Source: Spirochaetaceae bacterium
GTDB lineage: Bacteria; Spirochaetota; Spirochaetia; Spirochaetales_E; Spirochaetaceae_B
Assembly (NCBI GenBank): GCA_003249275.1
Contig: QKJO01000111.1
Span: 1 to 5,661, forward strand
Reading direction: 5' to 3'
DNA: 5,661 nucleotides
The first letter of the stretch is position 1, and each line of letters starts with the position of its first letter. Positions 1 through 5,652 of this stretch are shown in pieces. The translations under genes and the position numbers were made by a program. The notes under the pieces are model-generated. The model worked only from the letters and a program-made list of their open reading frames with translations, was not told the origin of the DNA and did not search any database.

Positions 1-236
1 TTGAGCTTTAAAGGATTGGTATCGATGCCGTAAAAATCCATAACCATGGACGCCGCCGTCAGAGCGCATCCGTGTGTGCCTATGGTAATGACCCTGCTGT
101 CTCCCAGTCCCCTGTTTTCCCATCTCTGGGTCTGACCGAACCAGCGGACGCGGATCACCGTCTCTTTCTGTCCCTCTGACTGAGCATGGAGGGCTGTAAA
201 GGCCAGTAGCAGACAAAAGATCAGGGATTTTTTCAT
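1..236 (-). CDS. Secreted C39-like cysteine peptidase, N-terminal part (runs off the left edge)
   Basis: The minus-strand reading frame from the ATG at 236 stays open to the window edge (78 codons), so only the N-terminus is visible. Residues 1-18 form a classical signal peptide (MKK, a Leu-rich core, then LHA before QS), predicting export and signal peptidase I cleavage. Residues about 30-78 resemble the start of the peptidase C39-like (papain-like fold) family: RWFGQTQRWEN, then TIGTHGCALTAASMVMDFYG, then a D-x-N-P-x-K-L segment. Cys57 in the GCALT motif is the expected nucleophile; the His and Asp/Asn partners lie outside the window. The start overlaps the stop of the rlpA-like gene (TGATG, one shared base) and has no clear SD of its own, so translation is probably coupled. 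A periplasmic or cell-wall hydrolytic role is inferred from the family and the neighbour. The substrate cannot be told. Confidence 0.8.
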   Translation of the reverse strand, partial: MKKSLIFCLLLAFTALHAQSEGQKETVIRVRWFGQTQRWENRGLGDSRVITIGTHGCALTAASMVMDFYGIDTNPLKL

Positions 237-817
237 CAGTTCTGTTTGATCAGGATATTGCGTATCCCCAGCTGTTCCAGTTTTCTGGCATAGACCATGG
301 TCTCCGCCTCAGGGATATCCGCCAGAATGATCCGGGTGATCCCTTTGTTGTTCAGGCTGGCTTTGGGGGAGAAGCCGTTCTCCTCCAGCTTCCTCTTCAT
401 GGCCGTCGCATTTTCAAGATTTCTGTAGGCTCCCACCTGTATGGTGAAGCGGACTTCCAGAGCCTCCATATTTTCAACTTCCAGCAGAATCGGAGCGGTT
501 CCCGTACTGATCATATCCAACTCTACCGCGGCGGCATAGGACAGATCGATGATGCGGCCTTCCACAAAGGGGCCTCTGTCGTTGATCCTGACTTCTACGG
601 TCTTTCCGTTGCTGAGGTTTGTCACTTTGACAATCGTGTTGAACGGCAGCTGCTTGTGGGCAGCTGTAAACTCATGGGTATTGAATATCTCTCCGTTGGC
701 GGTGAGTCTGCCGTGGAACTTCCCTCCGTACCAGGAGGCGACGCCCTCTTCTTCATAGGCCTGCGCCATGAATACGGCGGTCAGCAGGAGCAGGGCGGAA
801 ATGATCATTTTCTTCAT
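236..817 (-). CDS. rlpA: RlpA-like septal ring lytic transglycosylase family protein (DPBB + SPOR)
   Basis: This 193-residue protein has a signal peptide (residues 1-20, ending AQA before YEEE), a double-psi beta-barrel RlpA domain (about 24-113) and a C-terminal SPOR domain (about 123-192, starting [10 protein letters not shown]). The DPBB carries the RlpA signatures [28 protein letters not shown] and [16 protein letters not shown]43, H54 and D80 match the acidic/His/Asp positions important in Pseudomonas aeruginosa RlpA, which cleaves glycan strands lacking stem peptides. SPOR domains bind such denuded glycan at division sites, so a role in cell separation or wall remodelling is likely. There is no lipobox Cys, so unlike Escherichia coli and Pseudomonas RlpA this should be a soluble periplasmic protein, not a lipoprotein. 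It is shorter than those homologues, with almost no linker between the domains. The start is supported by the signal peptide and a weak SD (AGAGAG, about 3 nt upstream). It forms an apparent operon with the C39-like gene. Confidence 0.92.
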   Translation of the reverse strand: MKKMIISALLLLTAVFMAQAYEEEGVASWYGGKFHGRLTANGEIFNTHEFTAAHKQLPFNTIVKVTNLSNGKTVEVRINDRGPFVEGRIIDLSYAAAVELDMISTGTAPILLEVENMEALEVRFTIQVGAYRNLENATAMKRKLEENGFSPKASLNNKGITRIILADIPEAETMVYARKLEQLGIRNILIKQN

Positions 818-966
818 GATCTCTCTATCGGCCGCAGCGCTTCATTCCTAGAGCATTTCCATCCATTCTGTTCAGACTCTTAATATACCCCGTTCATACT
901 TTGTTTATATGACCCCTCTATATTTCAGTTAACAAGTTTAAAACAATAAACCAGCGGAGGTTTTGT
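818..966. promoter_or_regulatory. Divergent intergenic region, likely containing promoters in both directions
   Basis: This 149-bp non-coding stretch separates the leftward rlpA-like gene from the rightward Gly-rich gene. Its part nearer the rightward gene is clearly richer in A+T than the flanking genes. Candidate -10 boxes are TATATT at 919-924 on the plus strand and TATATT on the minus strand (complement of 882-887). Neither has a convincing -35 box at 16-18 bp: TTCATA at 893-898 on plus is 20 bp away. The divergent layout requires initiation signals here unless transcripts enter from outside, but exact promoters are not resolved. The right end holds a good SD, GGAGG at 956-960, six bases before the ATG at 967. 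Confidence 0.5.
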
Positions 967-1488
967 ATGAAAAAGAAAATGTTGGTAGCGGTTCTGGTCA
1001 TGGTAAGTGCAGCATCGGTGTTTGCATCGGGTAACAAGGATAGTGATGACACTCCTTATTACGGAAGAGGTCCCGCAATGGGCGGTATGTACGGCGGCGG
1101 TCCCGGACGGGGCGGTTACGGACCCGGCATGGTCTGGAGTGATGAAAACGGAAATCCCATCACCCCCGAAGAGGTAACAGTAGAGGGTGCCCTGGTTCTG
1201 GAAGAAGGTACGATGCCCTACCTGAACACGGACGGCGGCAAGGTTTTCCTTATGGTTCCTCCCTTTGTCTGGGATGAGGTCGATCTGAAGGGCGGAGAGC
1301 TTGTCAAAGCCACCGGATACGACGTTCCCGAGGACCGGTGGGGTAATACGGCCGAATCCAGGTTCCTACATGTTGTTTCGGCAGAAGTTGACGGAAAAAC
1401 GCTGACCGTGGACCAGGGAATGATGGGATACGGCGGCAGAGGCGGCCGTGCGCCCAGAGGCGGAATGCCCGGCAGAGGCGGCTGGTAA
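967..1488 (+). CDS. Secreted glycine-rich protein with a compact central domain, function unknown
   Basis: This 173-residue protein is not recognised as a named family. It has a signal peptide (MKKKMLVAVLVMVSAASVFA, cleavage probably after Ala20) and no Cys, so it is not a lipoprotein and has no disulfides. After a short acidic stretch (residues 22-29) come a Gly-rich segment (about 33-54, repeated GG and GRG), a non-repetitive core (about 67-149) and a second Gly/Arg-rich tail (about 151-173) ending in Trp. The core alternates short hydrophobic strands with turns (VTVEGALVL, KVFLMVPPF, GELVKATGYDV, RFLHVVSAEVDGKTLTV), which reads like a small beta-barrel of OB-fold type. That reading is inference from pattern only. 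The start is supported by GGAGG with 6-nt spacing and by the signal peptide directly after the Met. It stands alone, with a divergent gene upstream and a terminator-like hairpin just downstream. A periplasmic or surface role is likely. Confidence 0.85.
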   Translation: MKKKMLVAVLVMVSAASVFASGNKDSDDTPYYGRGPAMGGMYGGGPGRGGYGPGMVWSDENGNPITPEEVTVEGALVLEEGTMPYLNTDGGKVFLMVPPFVWDEVDLKGGELVKATGYDVPEDRWGNTAESRFLHVVSAEVDGKTLTVDQGMMGYGGRGGRAPRGGMPGRGGW

Positions 1489-1490
1489 TC
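1437..1490 (+). repeat. Three 18-nt imperfect tandem repeats encoding the RGG tail
   Basis: The nonamer CAGAGGCGG occurs at 1437-1445, 1455-1463 and 1473-1481, exactly 18 bases apart each time, while the other nine bases of each unit vary. In protein terms this is a six-residue period, RGGRAP, RGGMPG, RGGW, at the extreme C-terminus of the Gly-rich secreted protein. The third unit runs through the stop codon into the intergenic space. It looks like a short tandem duplication that has drifted. Confidence 0.7.
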
Positions 1491-1497
1491 GACCAAA

Positions 1498-1543
1498 ACA
1501 GGATGTCCTTCCCTAAAGGAGGCCATCCTGTGTTGCTATTTGT
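1498..1543 (+). terminator. Hairpin after the Gly-rich gene, probable intrinsic terminator with a weak U-tract
   Basis: ACAGGATG (1498-1505) pairs perfectly with CATCCTGT (1524-1531). Inside it TCCTT (1506-1510) pairs with AAGGA (1516-1520) around the loop CCCTA, leaving a 3-nt bulge (GGC, 1521-1523). The result is an 8 + 5 bp stem starting 9 bases after the stop of the Gly-rich gene. The 3' flank (GTTGCTATTTGT) is U-rich but interrupted, so termination may be partial. The hairpin also contains AAAGGAGG (1515-1522), a strong SD-like sequence that is partly paired, so a translational role is an alternative. Confidence 0.6.
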
Positions 1544-1574
1544 ATACCCAGTTGTGTATAATTCCTGCCCATGA
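1530..1574 (+). CDS. Possible 14-codon leader ORF overlapping the lysS start
   Basis: An SD-like AAAGGAGG (1515-1522) stands seven bases before a GTG at 1530. From it a reading frame of 14 codons (VLLFVYPVVYNSCP, first residue fMet if used) ends at TGA 1572-1574, overlapping the lysS ATG at 1571 as ATGA. This geometry is typical of translational coupling and would give lysS, which lacks its own SD, a route to ribosomes on read-through transcripts. It has no Lys codons, so it is not a classical lysine-sensing attenuator peptide. A frame this short can arise by chance, and the promoter proposed at 1533-1562 would start transcripts beyond it. It is reported as a candidate only. Confidence 0.25.
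   Translation: MLLFVYPVVYNSCP
1533..1562 (+). promoter_or_regulatory. Candidate sigma-70-type promoter for lysS
   Basis: TTGCTA (1533-1538, four of six matches to TTGACA) is followed after 18 bases by a perfect TATAAT (1557-1562). Transcription would begin near 1568-1570, essentially at the lysS ATG (1571). The -35 box begins immediately after the hairpin that ends at 1531, so upstream termination and new initiation are packed back to back. Confidence 0.6.
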
Positions 1575-3160
1575 GTGATAATACCAAACCGATGTCTACA
1601 CACTGGGCGGATATAACCGCCGATAAAATTGTCCGGGAGCGCGGGCCCAAGGAGCATTATACATGCGCCTCGGGAATTACCCCTTCCGGAACTGTCCATA
1701 TAGGAAACTTCAGAGAGATCATCTCTGTTGAGCTCGTTGTACGGGCCCTGAGGGACAAGGGCGAAAAAGTACGCTTCATCTATTCCTGGGACGACTATGA
1801 TGTTTTCAGAAAAGTCCCCAAAAATATGCCTCAGCAGGAACTGCTGGAAACCTACCTGAGAAAGCCCATCGTTCTTGTTCCCGACGTTCTGGGGAATGAG
1901 GAGAGTTACGCCGCAGCCAATGAGAAGGCGCTGGAAGTGCTGCTTCCAACCGTGGGTGTTTTCCCCGAATATATCTATCAGGCAAAAAGGTACAGAAACT
2001 CCGAGTACGCCGAGGGCATCAAAACGGCCCTTGTCCACAAGGAGGATATCCGGAGGCAGCTGAATGAAAGCCGGACCAGTGATCTGGCCGACGACTGGAT
2101 GCCCGTTTCCGTATTCTGTACAGCCTGTGACAGAGATACGACCACCGTTACCGGCTGGGACGGAGACTACGGAGTTTCCTTCGAGTGCGAGTGCGGTCAC
2201 AGCGAAACCGTCGATCTGAGAAAAACAAGTGCCGTCAAGCTTCCCTGGCGCATCGACTGGCCCATGAGATGGAAGCACGAGGATGTGGATTTCGAACCCG
2301 CCGGCAAGGACCATCACTCCGAGGGCGGATCTTTCGATACGGCTAAAAAGACAGGGAAAGAGGTTTACGGTCACGAGCCTCCCGTCACCTTTCAGTACGA
2401 CTTTATACGCATCAAGGGGCGGGGCGGGAAAATCTCCTCCTCAACCGGGGAGGTCATCTCTCTGAACGATGTCCTGGAAGTCTATCAACCCGAAGTCATC
2501 CGTTATCTTTTTGCCGGAACCAGACCCAACACGGAGTTTGCCATCAGCTTCGACCTGGATGTTCTGAAGATATATGAAGACTACGACAAATGTGAAAGAG
2601 ACTACTTCAACAAACCCGACACCCCCAAAGCTCTGAAAAAGTGGGAAAAACAGGCCAGAATTTACGAACTGTCCCAGGTCGGTGAAGTACCCGCAGTCAT
2701 GCCCTATCAGATGCAGATCCGTCATCTTTGCAACCTTCTTCAGGTCCATTCCGGTGATATCGATGCGGTGGTGGCCTCTCTGAAAGACCTCAGCCCCGAT
2801 CAGGAGGAGCGGTTCAGACAGCGCTGTACCTGTGCCTGGGTCTGGGTCAAGGAGTTTGCACCGGAAGATTTCAGATATTCATTGAGAAAGCCCGAAGACG
2901 GTACAGTTGAAGTCGACGGAAAGAATCTGGAAGCTGTCAGAAGACTGGCCATCATTGTGGATCAACATATGGATACCATGGAAGAGGGCGAGTTCGGTAC
3001 CACTGTCTACGATATGATGAAGGAACTGGAGCTGGAGTCAGCCGATTTCTTCACCGCCGTCTACCGTGTCCTCATCACCAAGGAAAAGGGACCCCGGCTG
3101 ATCAGTTTCCTTTATATCCTGGGAAGAGAGAAGGTTCTTTCCCTCCTGAATCTATACTGA
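1571..3160 (+). CDS. lysS: Class I lysyl-tRNA synthetase (archaeal type)
   Basis: This cytoplasmic enzyme charges tRNA-Lys with lysine using ATP (EC 6.1.1.6). The 529 residues are full length for the class I family and unrelated in fold to the usual bacterial class II LysRS. The Rossmann catalytic domain has the HIGH-type motif HIGN (residues 43-46, in PSGTVHIGNFRE) and the KMSKS-type loop KISSS (287-291, after IKGRGG). A zinc-ribbon-like insertion carries C183, C186, C206 and C208 (CTAC ... CEC). Other family-conserved blocks are FIYSWDDYDVFRKVPKN, LPWRIDWPMRWK and FEPAGKDHHSEGGSFDTAKK. The C-terminal part (about 360-529) is the helical anticodon-binding region. Class I LysRS is known from archaea and a few bacteria, notably spirochaetes. 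The ATG at 1571 is the first possible start, since an in-frame TAA lies at 1559-1561, but it has no SD. Met8 (1592), which aligns better with short spirochaete homologues from memory, has none either. Expression may be leaderless or coupled to a leader ORF. Confidence 0.96.
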   Translation: MSDNTKPMSTHWADITADKIVRERGPKEHYTCASGITPSGTVHIGNFREIISVELVVRALRDKGEKVRFIYSWDDYDVFRKVPKNMPQQELLETYLRKPIVLVPDVLGNEESYAAANEKALEVLLPTVGVFPEYIYQAKRYRNSEYAEGIKTALVHKEDIRRQLNESRTSDLADDWMPVSVFCTACDRDTTTVTGWDGDYGVSFECECGHSETVDLRKTSAVKLPWRIDWPMRWKHEDVDFEPAGKDHHSEGGSFDTAKKTGKEVYGHEPPVTFQYDFIRIKGRGGKISSSTGEVISLNDVLEVYQPEVIRYLFAGTRPNTEFAISFDLDVLKIYEDYDKCERDYFNKPDTPKALKKWEKQARIYELSQVGEVPAVMPYQMQIRHLCNLLQVHSGDIDAVVASLKDLSPDQEERFRQRCTCAWVWVKEFAPEDFRYSLRKPEDGTVEVDGKNLEAVRRLAIIVDQHMDTMEEGEFGTTVYDMMKELELESADFFTAVYRVLITKEKGPRLISFLYILGREKVLSLLNLY

Positions 3161-3168
3161 TTAATTTT

Positions 3169-3210
3169 GCCTTCCTGCTTTTTGTCCAGTAAAATGAGAA
3201 GCAGGAGGGC
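3169..3210 (+). promoter_or_regulatory. Hairpin sequestering the ercA Shine-Dalgarno sequence
   Basis: GCCTTCCTGCTT (3169-3180) pairs with AAGCAGGAGGGC (3199-3210) over 12 bp with a single G-U pair, around an 18-nt loop. The 3' arm contains the entire ercA SD, AGGAGG at 3203-3208, four bases before the ATG at 3213. The stem starts nine bases after the lysS stop. No U-tract follows, so it is a poor intrinsic terminator. The visible effect would be to hide the ribosome site until the stem is opened by a protein, an antisense RNA, a ribosome arriving from lysS, or temperature. A TATACT hexamer at 3153-3158 could be a -10 box that would make this hairpin nearly the whole 5' UTR, but no good -35 accompanies it. 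Confidence 0.65.
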
Positions 3211-3212
3211 TT

Positions 3213-4367
3213 ATGGAATCTCTCAGAAAATTCCTGTGTCCCGAGTTTGTTTTCGGTTCCGGCGCCGTAACTCTGGCCGGTCGGTATGCCGAACACATGG
3301 GGGCGTCCCGCGTTCTTCTCGTAACCGACAAGGGCGTTCAGAAGGCCGGATGGACCGATGCCGTCATCAGTTCTCTGAGCTCAAAAGGCATCGCTTATGA
3401 CATTTATGACACCATTCTTCCCAATCCGCGTGATTTCCAGGTCATGGAAGGGGCGGAATACTACCTGAAGCAGGGCTGTGATGTCCTGATCGCCGTGGGG
3501 GGAGGAAGCGTTCTGGATGCCGCCAAAGGTATCGGGATCGTGGCGGCCAACGGCGGTCATATCCTCGACTATGAGGGTGTGGATATCATCAAGGAGCCGA
3601 TCCCTCCCCTGATCTGTCTTCCCACCACCTGCGGCAGTTCCGCCGATGTCAGCCAGTTCGCCATCATCACGGATACAGAGACGTCCAGAAAAATAGCAAT
3701 CATTTCCAAGTCGGTCGTGCCCGATATCTCCCTTATTGACCCGGATACTCTGGAGTCAATGGATCAGGAGCTCATGGCCGCCGTATCTCTGGATACCCTC
3801 ACCCATGCCGTGGAGGCTTATGTTTCCCAGGCTCACTCCTTTATGACCGACCGCCATGCCCTGGGGGCGATCTCCCTGATCGGGACACACCTTGTTCCCG
3901 CTTTGAAAAACAGAAGAGACAGAACTCTTCAGTCCCGTATGATGCAGGCCTCTCTGGAGGCGGGACTTGCCTTTTCCAATGCCAGTCTGGGACTCGTTCA
4001 CGCCATGGCTCATGTTCTGGGAGGTCTGAAGGATTTTCCCCACGGCATTTGCAACGGACTGCTCCTCAATAATGTCTGTTCCTATAATTATGAGTCCTGC
4101 CCGGAACGTTTTGACACGATAACCGGAACTCTGACGGGCCGGATGGAACCGTCCCGTTCCTCCGGAAAAGAGAGTCTGGCGGAAGCTATCGGTTTTCTGG
4201 TTGATGCTGCGGATATCGGACAGGACACCGGCCGGTTCAGACTGACTGAAGCTGAATGCCGGACTCTGGCGGAAATGTCGCTGAAAGATGCCTGTATCGT
4301 TACAAATCCCAGAGAACCGGGTCTTGAGGAGATTGCCGATCTATATGAGCAGACATTCAGGAGCTGA
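3213..4367 (+). CDS. ercA: ErcA-type iron-containing alcohol dehydrogenase homologue
   Basis: This 384-residue protein of the iron-dependent (group III) alcohol dehydrogenase superfamily has normal family length. Residues 1-180 form the nucleotide-binding domain with GGGSVLDAAKG (96-106); D39 in VTDKG sits where FucO has the Asp favouring NAD over NADP. The helical domain keeps all four metal ligands: D194 and H198 (DTLTH), H263 (LVHAMAH) and H277 (DFPHG). Several blocks are characteristic of ErcA rather than FucO/AdhE: LRKF..PEFVFGSG, LAGRYAEHMGA, ADVSQFAIITD, KIAIISKSVVPD and FSNASLGLVHAMAHVLGG. In Pseudomonas aeruginosa, ErcA belongs to the regulatory network for ethanol oxidation and is encoded beside a sensor kinase; here too a kinase gene overlaps its 3' end. 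With an intact active site it may be an enzyme, a sensor, or both; the substrate is unknown. PTTCGSSADVSQ differs from the usual PTTAGTxADVSQ. The start is set by AGGAGG four bases upstream, held in a hairpin. Confidence 0.88.
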   Translation: MESLRKFLCPEFVFGSGAVTLAGRYAEHMGASRVLLVTDKGVQKAGWTDAVISSLSSKGIAYDIYDTILPNPRDFQVMEGAEYYLKQGCDVLIAVGGGSVLDAAKGIGIVAANGGHILDYEGVDIIKEPIPPLICLPTTCGSSADVSQFAIITDTETSRKIAIISKSVVPDISLIDPDTLESMDQELMAAVSLDTLTHAVEAYVSQAHSFMTDRHALGAISLIGTHLVPALKNRRDRTLQSRMMQASLEAGLAFSNASLGLVHAMAHVLGGLKDFPHGICNGLLLNNVCSYNYESCPERFDTITGTLTGRMEPSRSSGKESLAEAIGFLVDAADIGQDTGRFRLTEAECRTLAEMSLKDACIVTNPREPGLEEIADLYEQTFRS

Positions 4368-5652
4368 CCGTGACTGGGATTCTCTCAGGAATCAGATCAT
4401 CGGACTCGGCAATGACAGCCATGGCAAAAATTTCTACTCCGCCTTCAAGCAGTCCCGGGATGCTCTTGTGCGTTTCAGGAGCGTCATAGAAGAGATCCCC
4501 GATATCATCATCATCGTGGATGAACAGGACAGAATTCTGGACCTGAACAGGACGGCTCTCAACATCTTCGGAAAGGAGAGGAAGGATCTCTTGTCCTCGG
4601 ATATCAAGCTGCTCAGGGAGATAGATTATTCCGGTCTGAAAAGCATGGGGACAGGAAACAAATTTCTCTATACGGATGAGAGTCTGACGCCTCCTGTTTA
4701 CAGAGAGCTGGAGCTGAGACCGGTACAGCTGGAACAGAGATCCCTGGGAGTTCTGATCGGCCGGGATGTAACCCACCGCATCAATGCGGAATACAAGCTT
4801 CTGAAGATGAATGAAGACCTCGAAAGTATGGTTCGGGAAAGAACCGCATCCATTGAACAGCAGATGAAGATCCTCAAGGAAACCCAGGAACAGCTCATCA
4901 TCTCGGAGAAAATGGCCGTGCTTGGAAATCTTGTCGCCGGTGTGGCTCATGAGATCAATACCCCCCTCGGTGTGGGGATTACGGCGTCCAGTGCCCTCAA
5001 AGCTGAAGCGGATGCACTATTGGCCCATGTGAAAGAGGAGTCCCTGACTCAGAGAAGATTTCAGGAGTTTCTGGATTTTCTGGGTGAGTCGGCAAGGCTG
5101 ATCCAGTCCAACCTGGAACGGGCCGGAGAGATGGTCCAGTCCTTCAAGCTCGTCGCCGTCGATCAGAGTTCCGAAATGAGCAGGTCTATAGATTTGCGGG
5201 ATTATCTGGCGGAGGTCATCCAGAGCCTTTATCCCCAATGGAAGAAGCACAGTGTAACCGTGGAGGGGGATTTAAGGCGGGAAATCCTGACTGTCCCGGG
5301 GGACTGGTCCCAGATTCTTACAAACCTTATCGTCAATTCGGTCAAACATGGCTTCAAGGAAATCAGAGGGGGAGGGATGATTCTGATCCGTATCTATGAA
5401 GATGACGGATTTATCGTCCTGGATTACCGGGACAACGGATGCGGTTTGACAAGGGAACAGTCAGAACGGGTTTTTGAGCCCTTTTTCACCACCGCCAGAG
5501 GTCAGGGCGGGACGGGTCTGGGAATGCACATTGTCTACAATCTGGTCACCCTGAAAATGAAAGGGACGATCCAGTGCCTCTCCATGGAAGTTCCCGGCGC
5601 CGCCTTTCATATCAGAATTCCTCTCGATTCCCGGCGGTCAGCCGTCCCCTGA
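4345..5652 (+). CDS. Soluble PAS-domain sensor histidine kinase linked to ercA
   Basis: This 435-residue kinase has no membrane segment or signal peptide, so it senses something in the cytoplasm. In order: an N-terminal motif LRNQIIGLGNDSHGKNFY (about 14-31), found ahead of PAS domains in many sensor kinases; a PAS domain (about 43-145, IIIIVDEQDRILDLN to LIGRDVTHR); a probable coiled coil (146-190); the phosphoacceptor region EKMAVLGNLVAGVAHEINTPLG with H202; and a HATPase_c domain with N-box NLIVNSVKHGF (327-337), G1 DNGCG (363-367), F-box VFEPFFTT (376-383) and G2 GGTGLGM (388-394). All catalytic boxes are intact and there is no receiver domain, so it needs a separate response regulator. 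The chosen ATG overlaps ercA by 23 bases and has AGGAG 13 bases upstream, rather far. An in-frame ATG at 4288 would add 19 residues with no better SD. By position it resembles the kinase paired with ercA in Pseudomonas (ErcS'), which is inference. Confidence 0.92.
   Translation: MSRHSGADRDWDSLRNQIIGLGNDSHGKNFYSAFKQSRDALVRFRSVIEEIPDIIIIVDEQDRILDLNRTALNIFGKERKDLLSSDIKLLREIDYSGLKSMGTGNKFLYTDESLTPPVYRELELRPVQLEQRSLGVLIGRDVTHRINAEYKLLKMNEDLESMVRERTASIEQQMKILKETQEQLIISEKMAVLGNLVAGVAHEINTPLGVGITASSALKAEADALLAHVKEESLTQRRFQEFLDFLGESARLIQSNLERAGEMVQSFKLVAVDQSSEMSRSIDLRDYLAEVIQSLYPQWKKHSVTVEGDLRREILTVPGDWSQILTNLIVNSVKHGFKEIRGGGMILIRIYEDDGFIVLDYRDNGCGLTREQSERVFEPFFTTARGQGGTGLGMHIVYNLVTLKMKGTIQCLSMEVPGAAFHIRIPLDSRRSAVP

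Noticed and set aside
549..883. Two short plus-strand open frames opposite the rlpA-like gene
   Set aside because: They are antisense to a protein with clear DPBB signatures and have no convincing SD or domain.
1031..1135. G-quadruplex in the Gly-rich coding sequence
   Set aside because: The G-runs are mostly two or three bases and irregularly spaced; they follow from Gly codons and do not form a convincing quadruplex.
1304..2374. Long minus-strand open frame (356 codons) opposite the Gly-rich gene and lysS
   Set aside because: It lies antisense to two well-supported genes, spans the intergenic hairpin, shows no domain or signal motif, and is explained by codon bias of the opposite strand.
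3169..3210. The hairpin after lysS as an intrinsic terminator
   Set aside because: It is followed by GCTTATGG with no run of T, and its 3' arm is the ercA SD, so a translational role fits better.
4288..4344. Upstream ATG for the kinase, giving 454 residues
   Set aside because: It would overlap ercA by 80 bases and add 19 residues with no motif or good SD; the conserved LRNQIIGLG block is already included from the ATG at 4345.
4358..4372. CAGGAG followed by GTG at 4370 as the kinase start
   Set aside because: The spacing is attractive, but the GTG is out of frame with the kinase.
4357..4950. Minus-strand open frame (197 codons) opposite the kinase
   Set aside because: It is fully antisense to the PAS and coiled-coil coding sequence, with no recognisable motifs.
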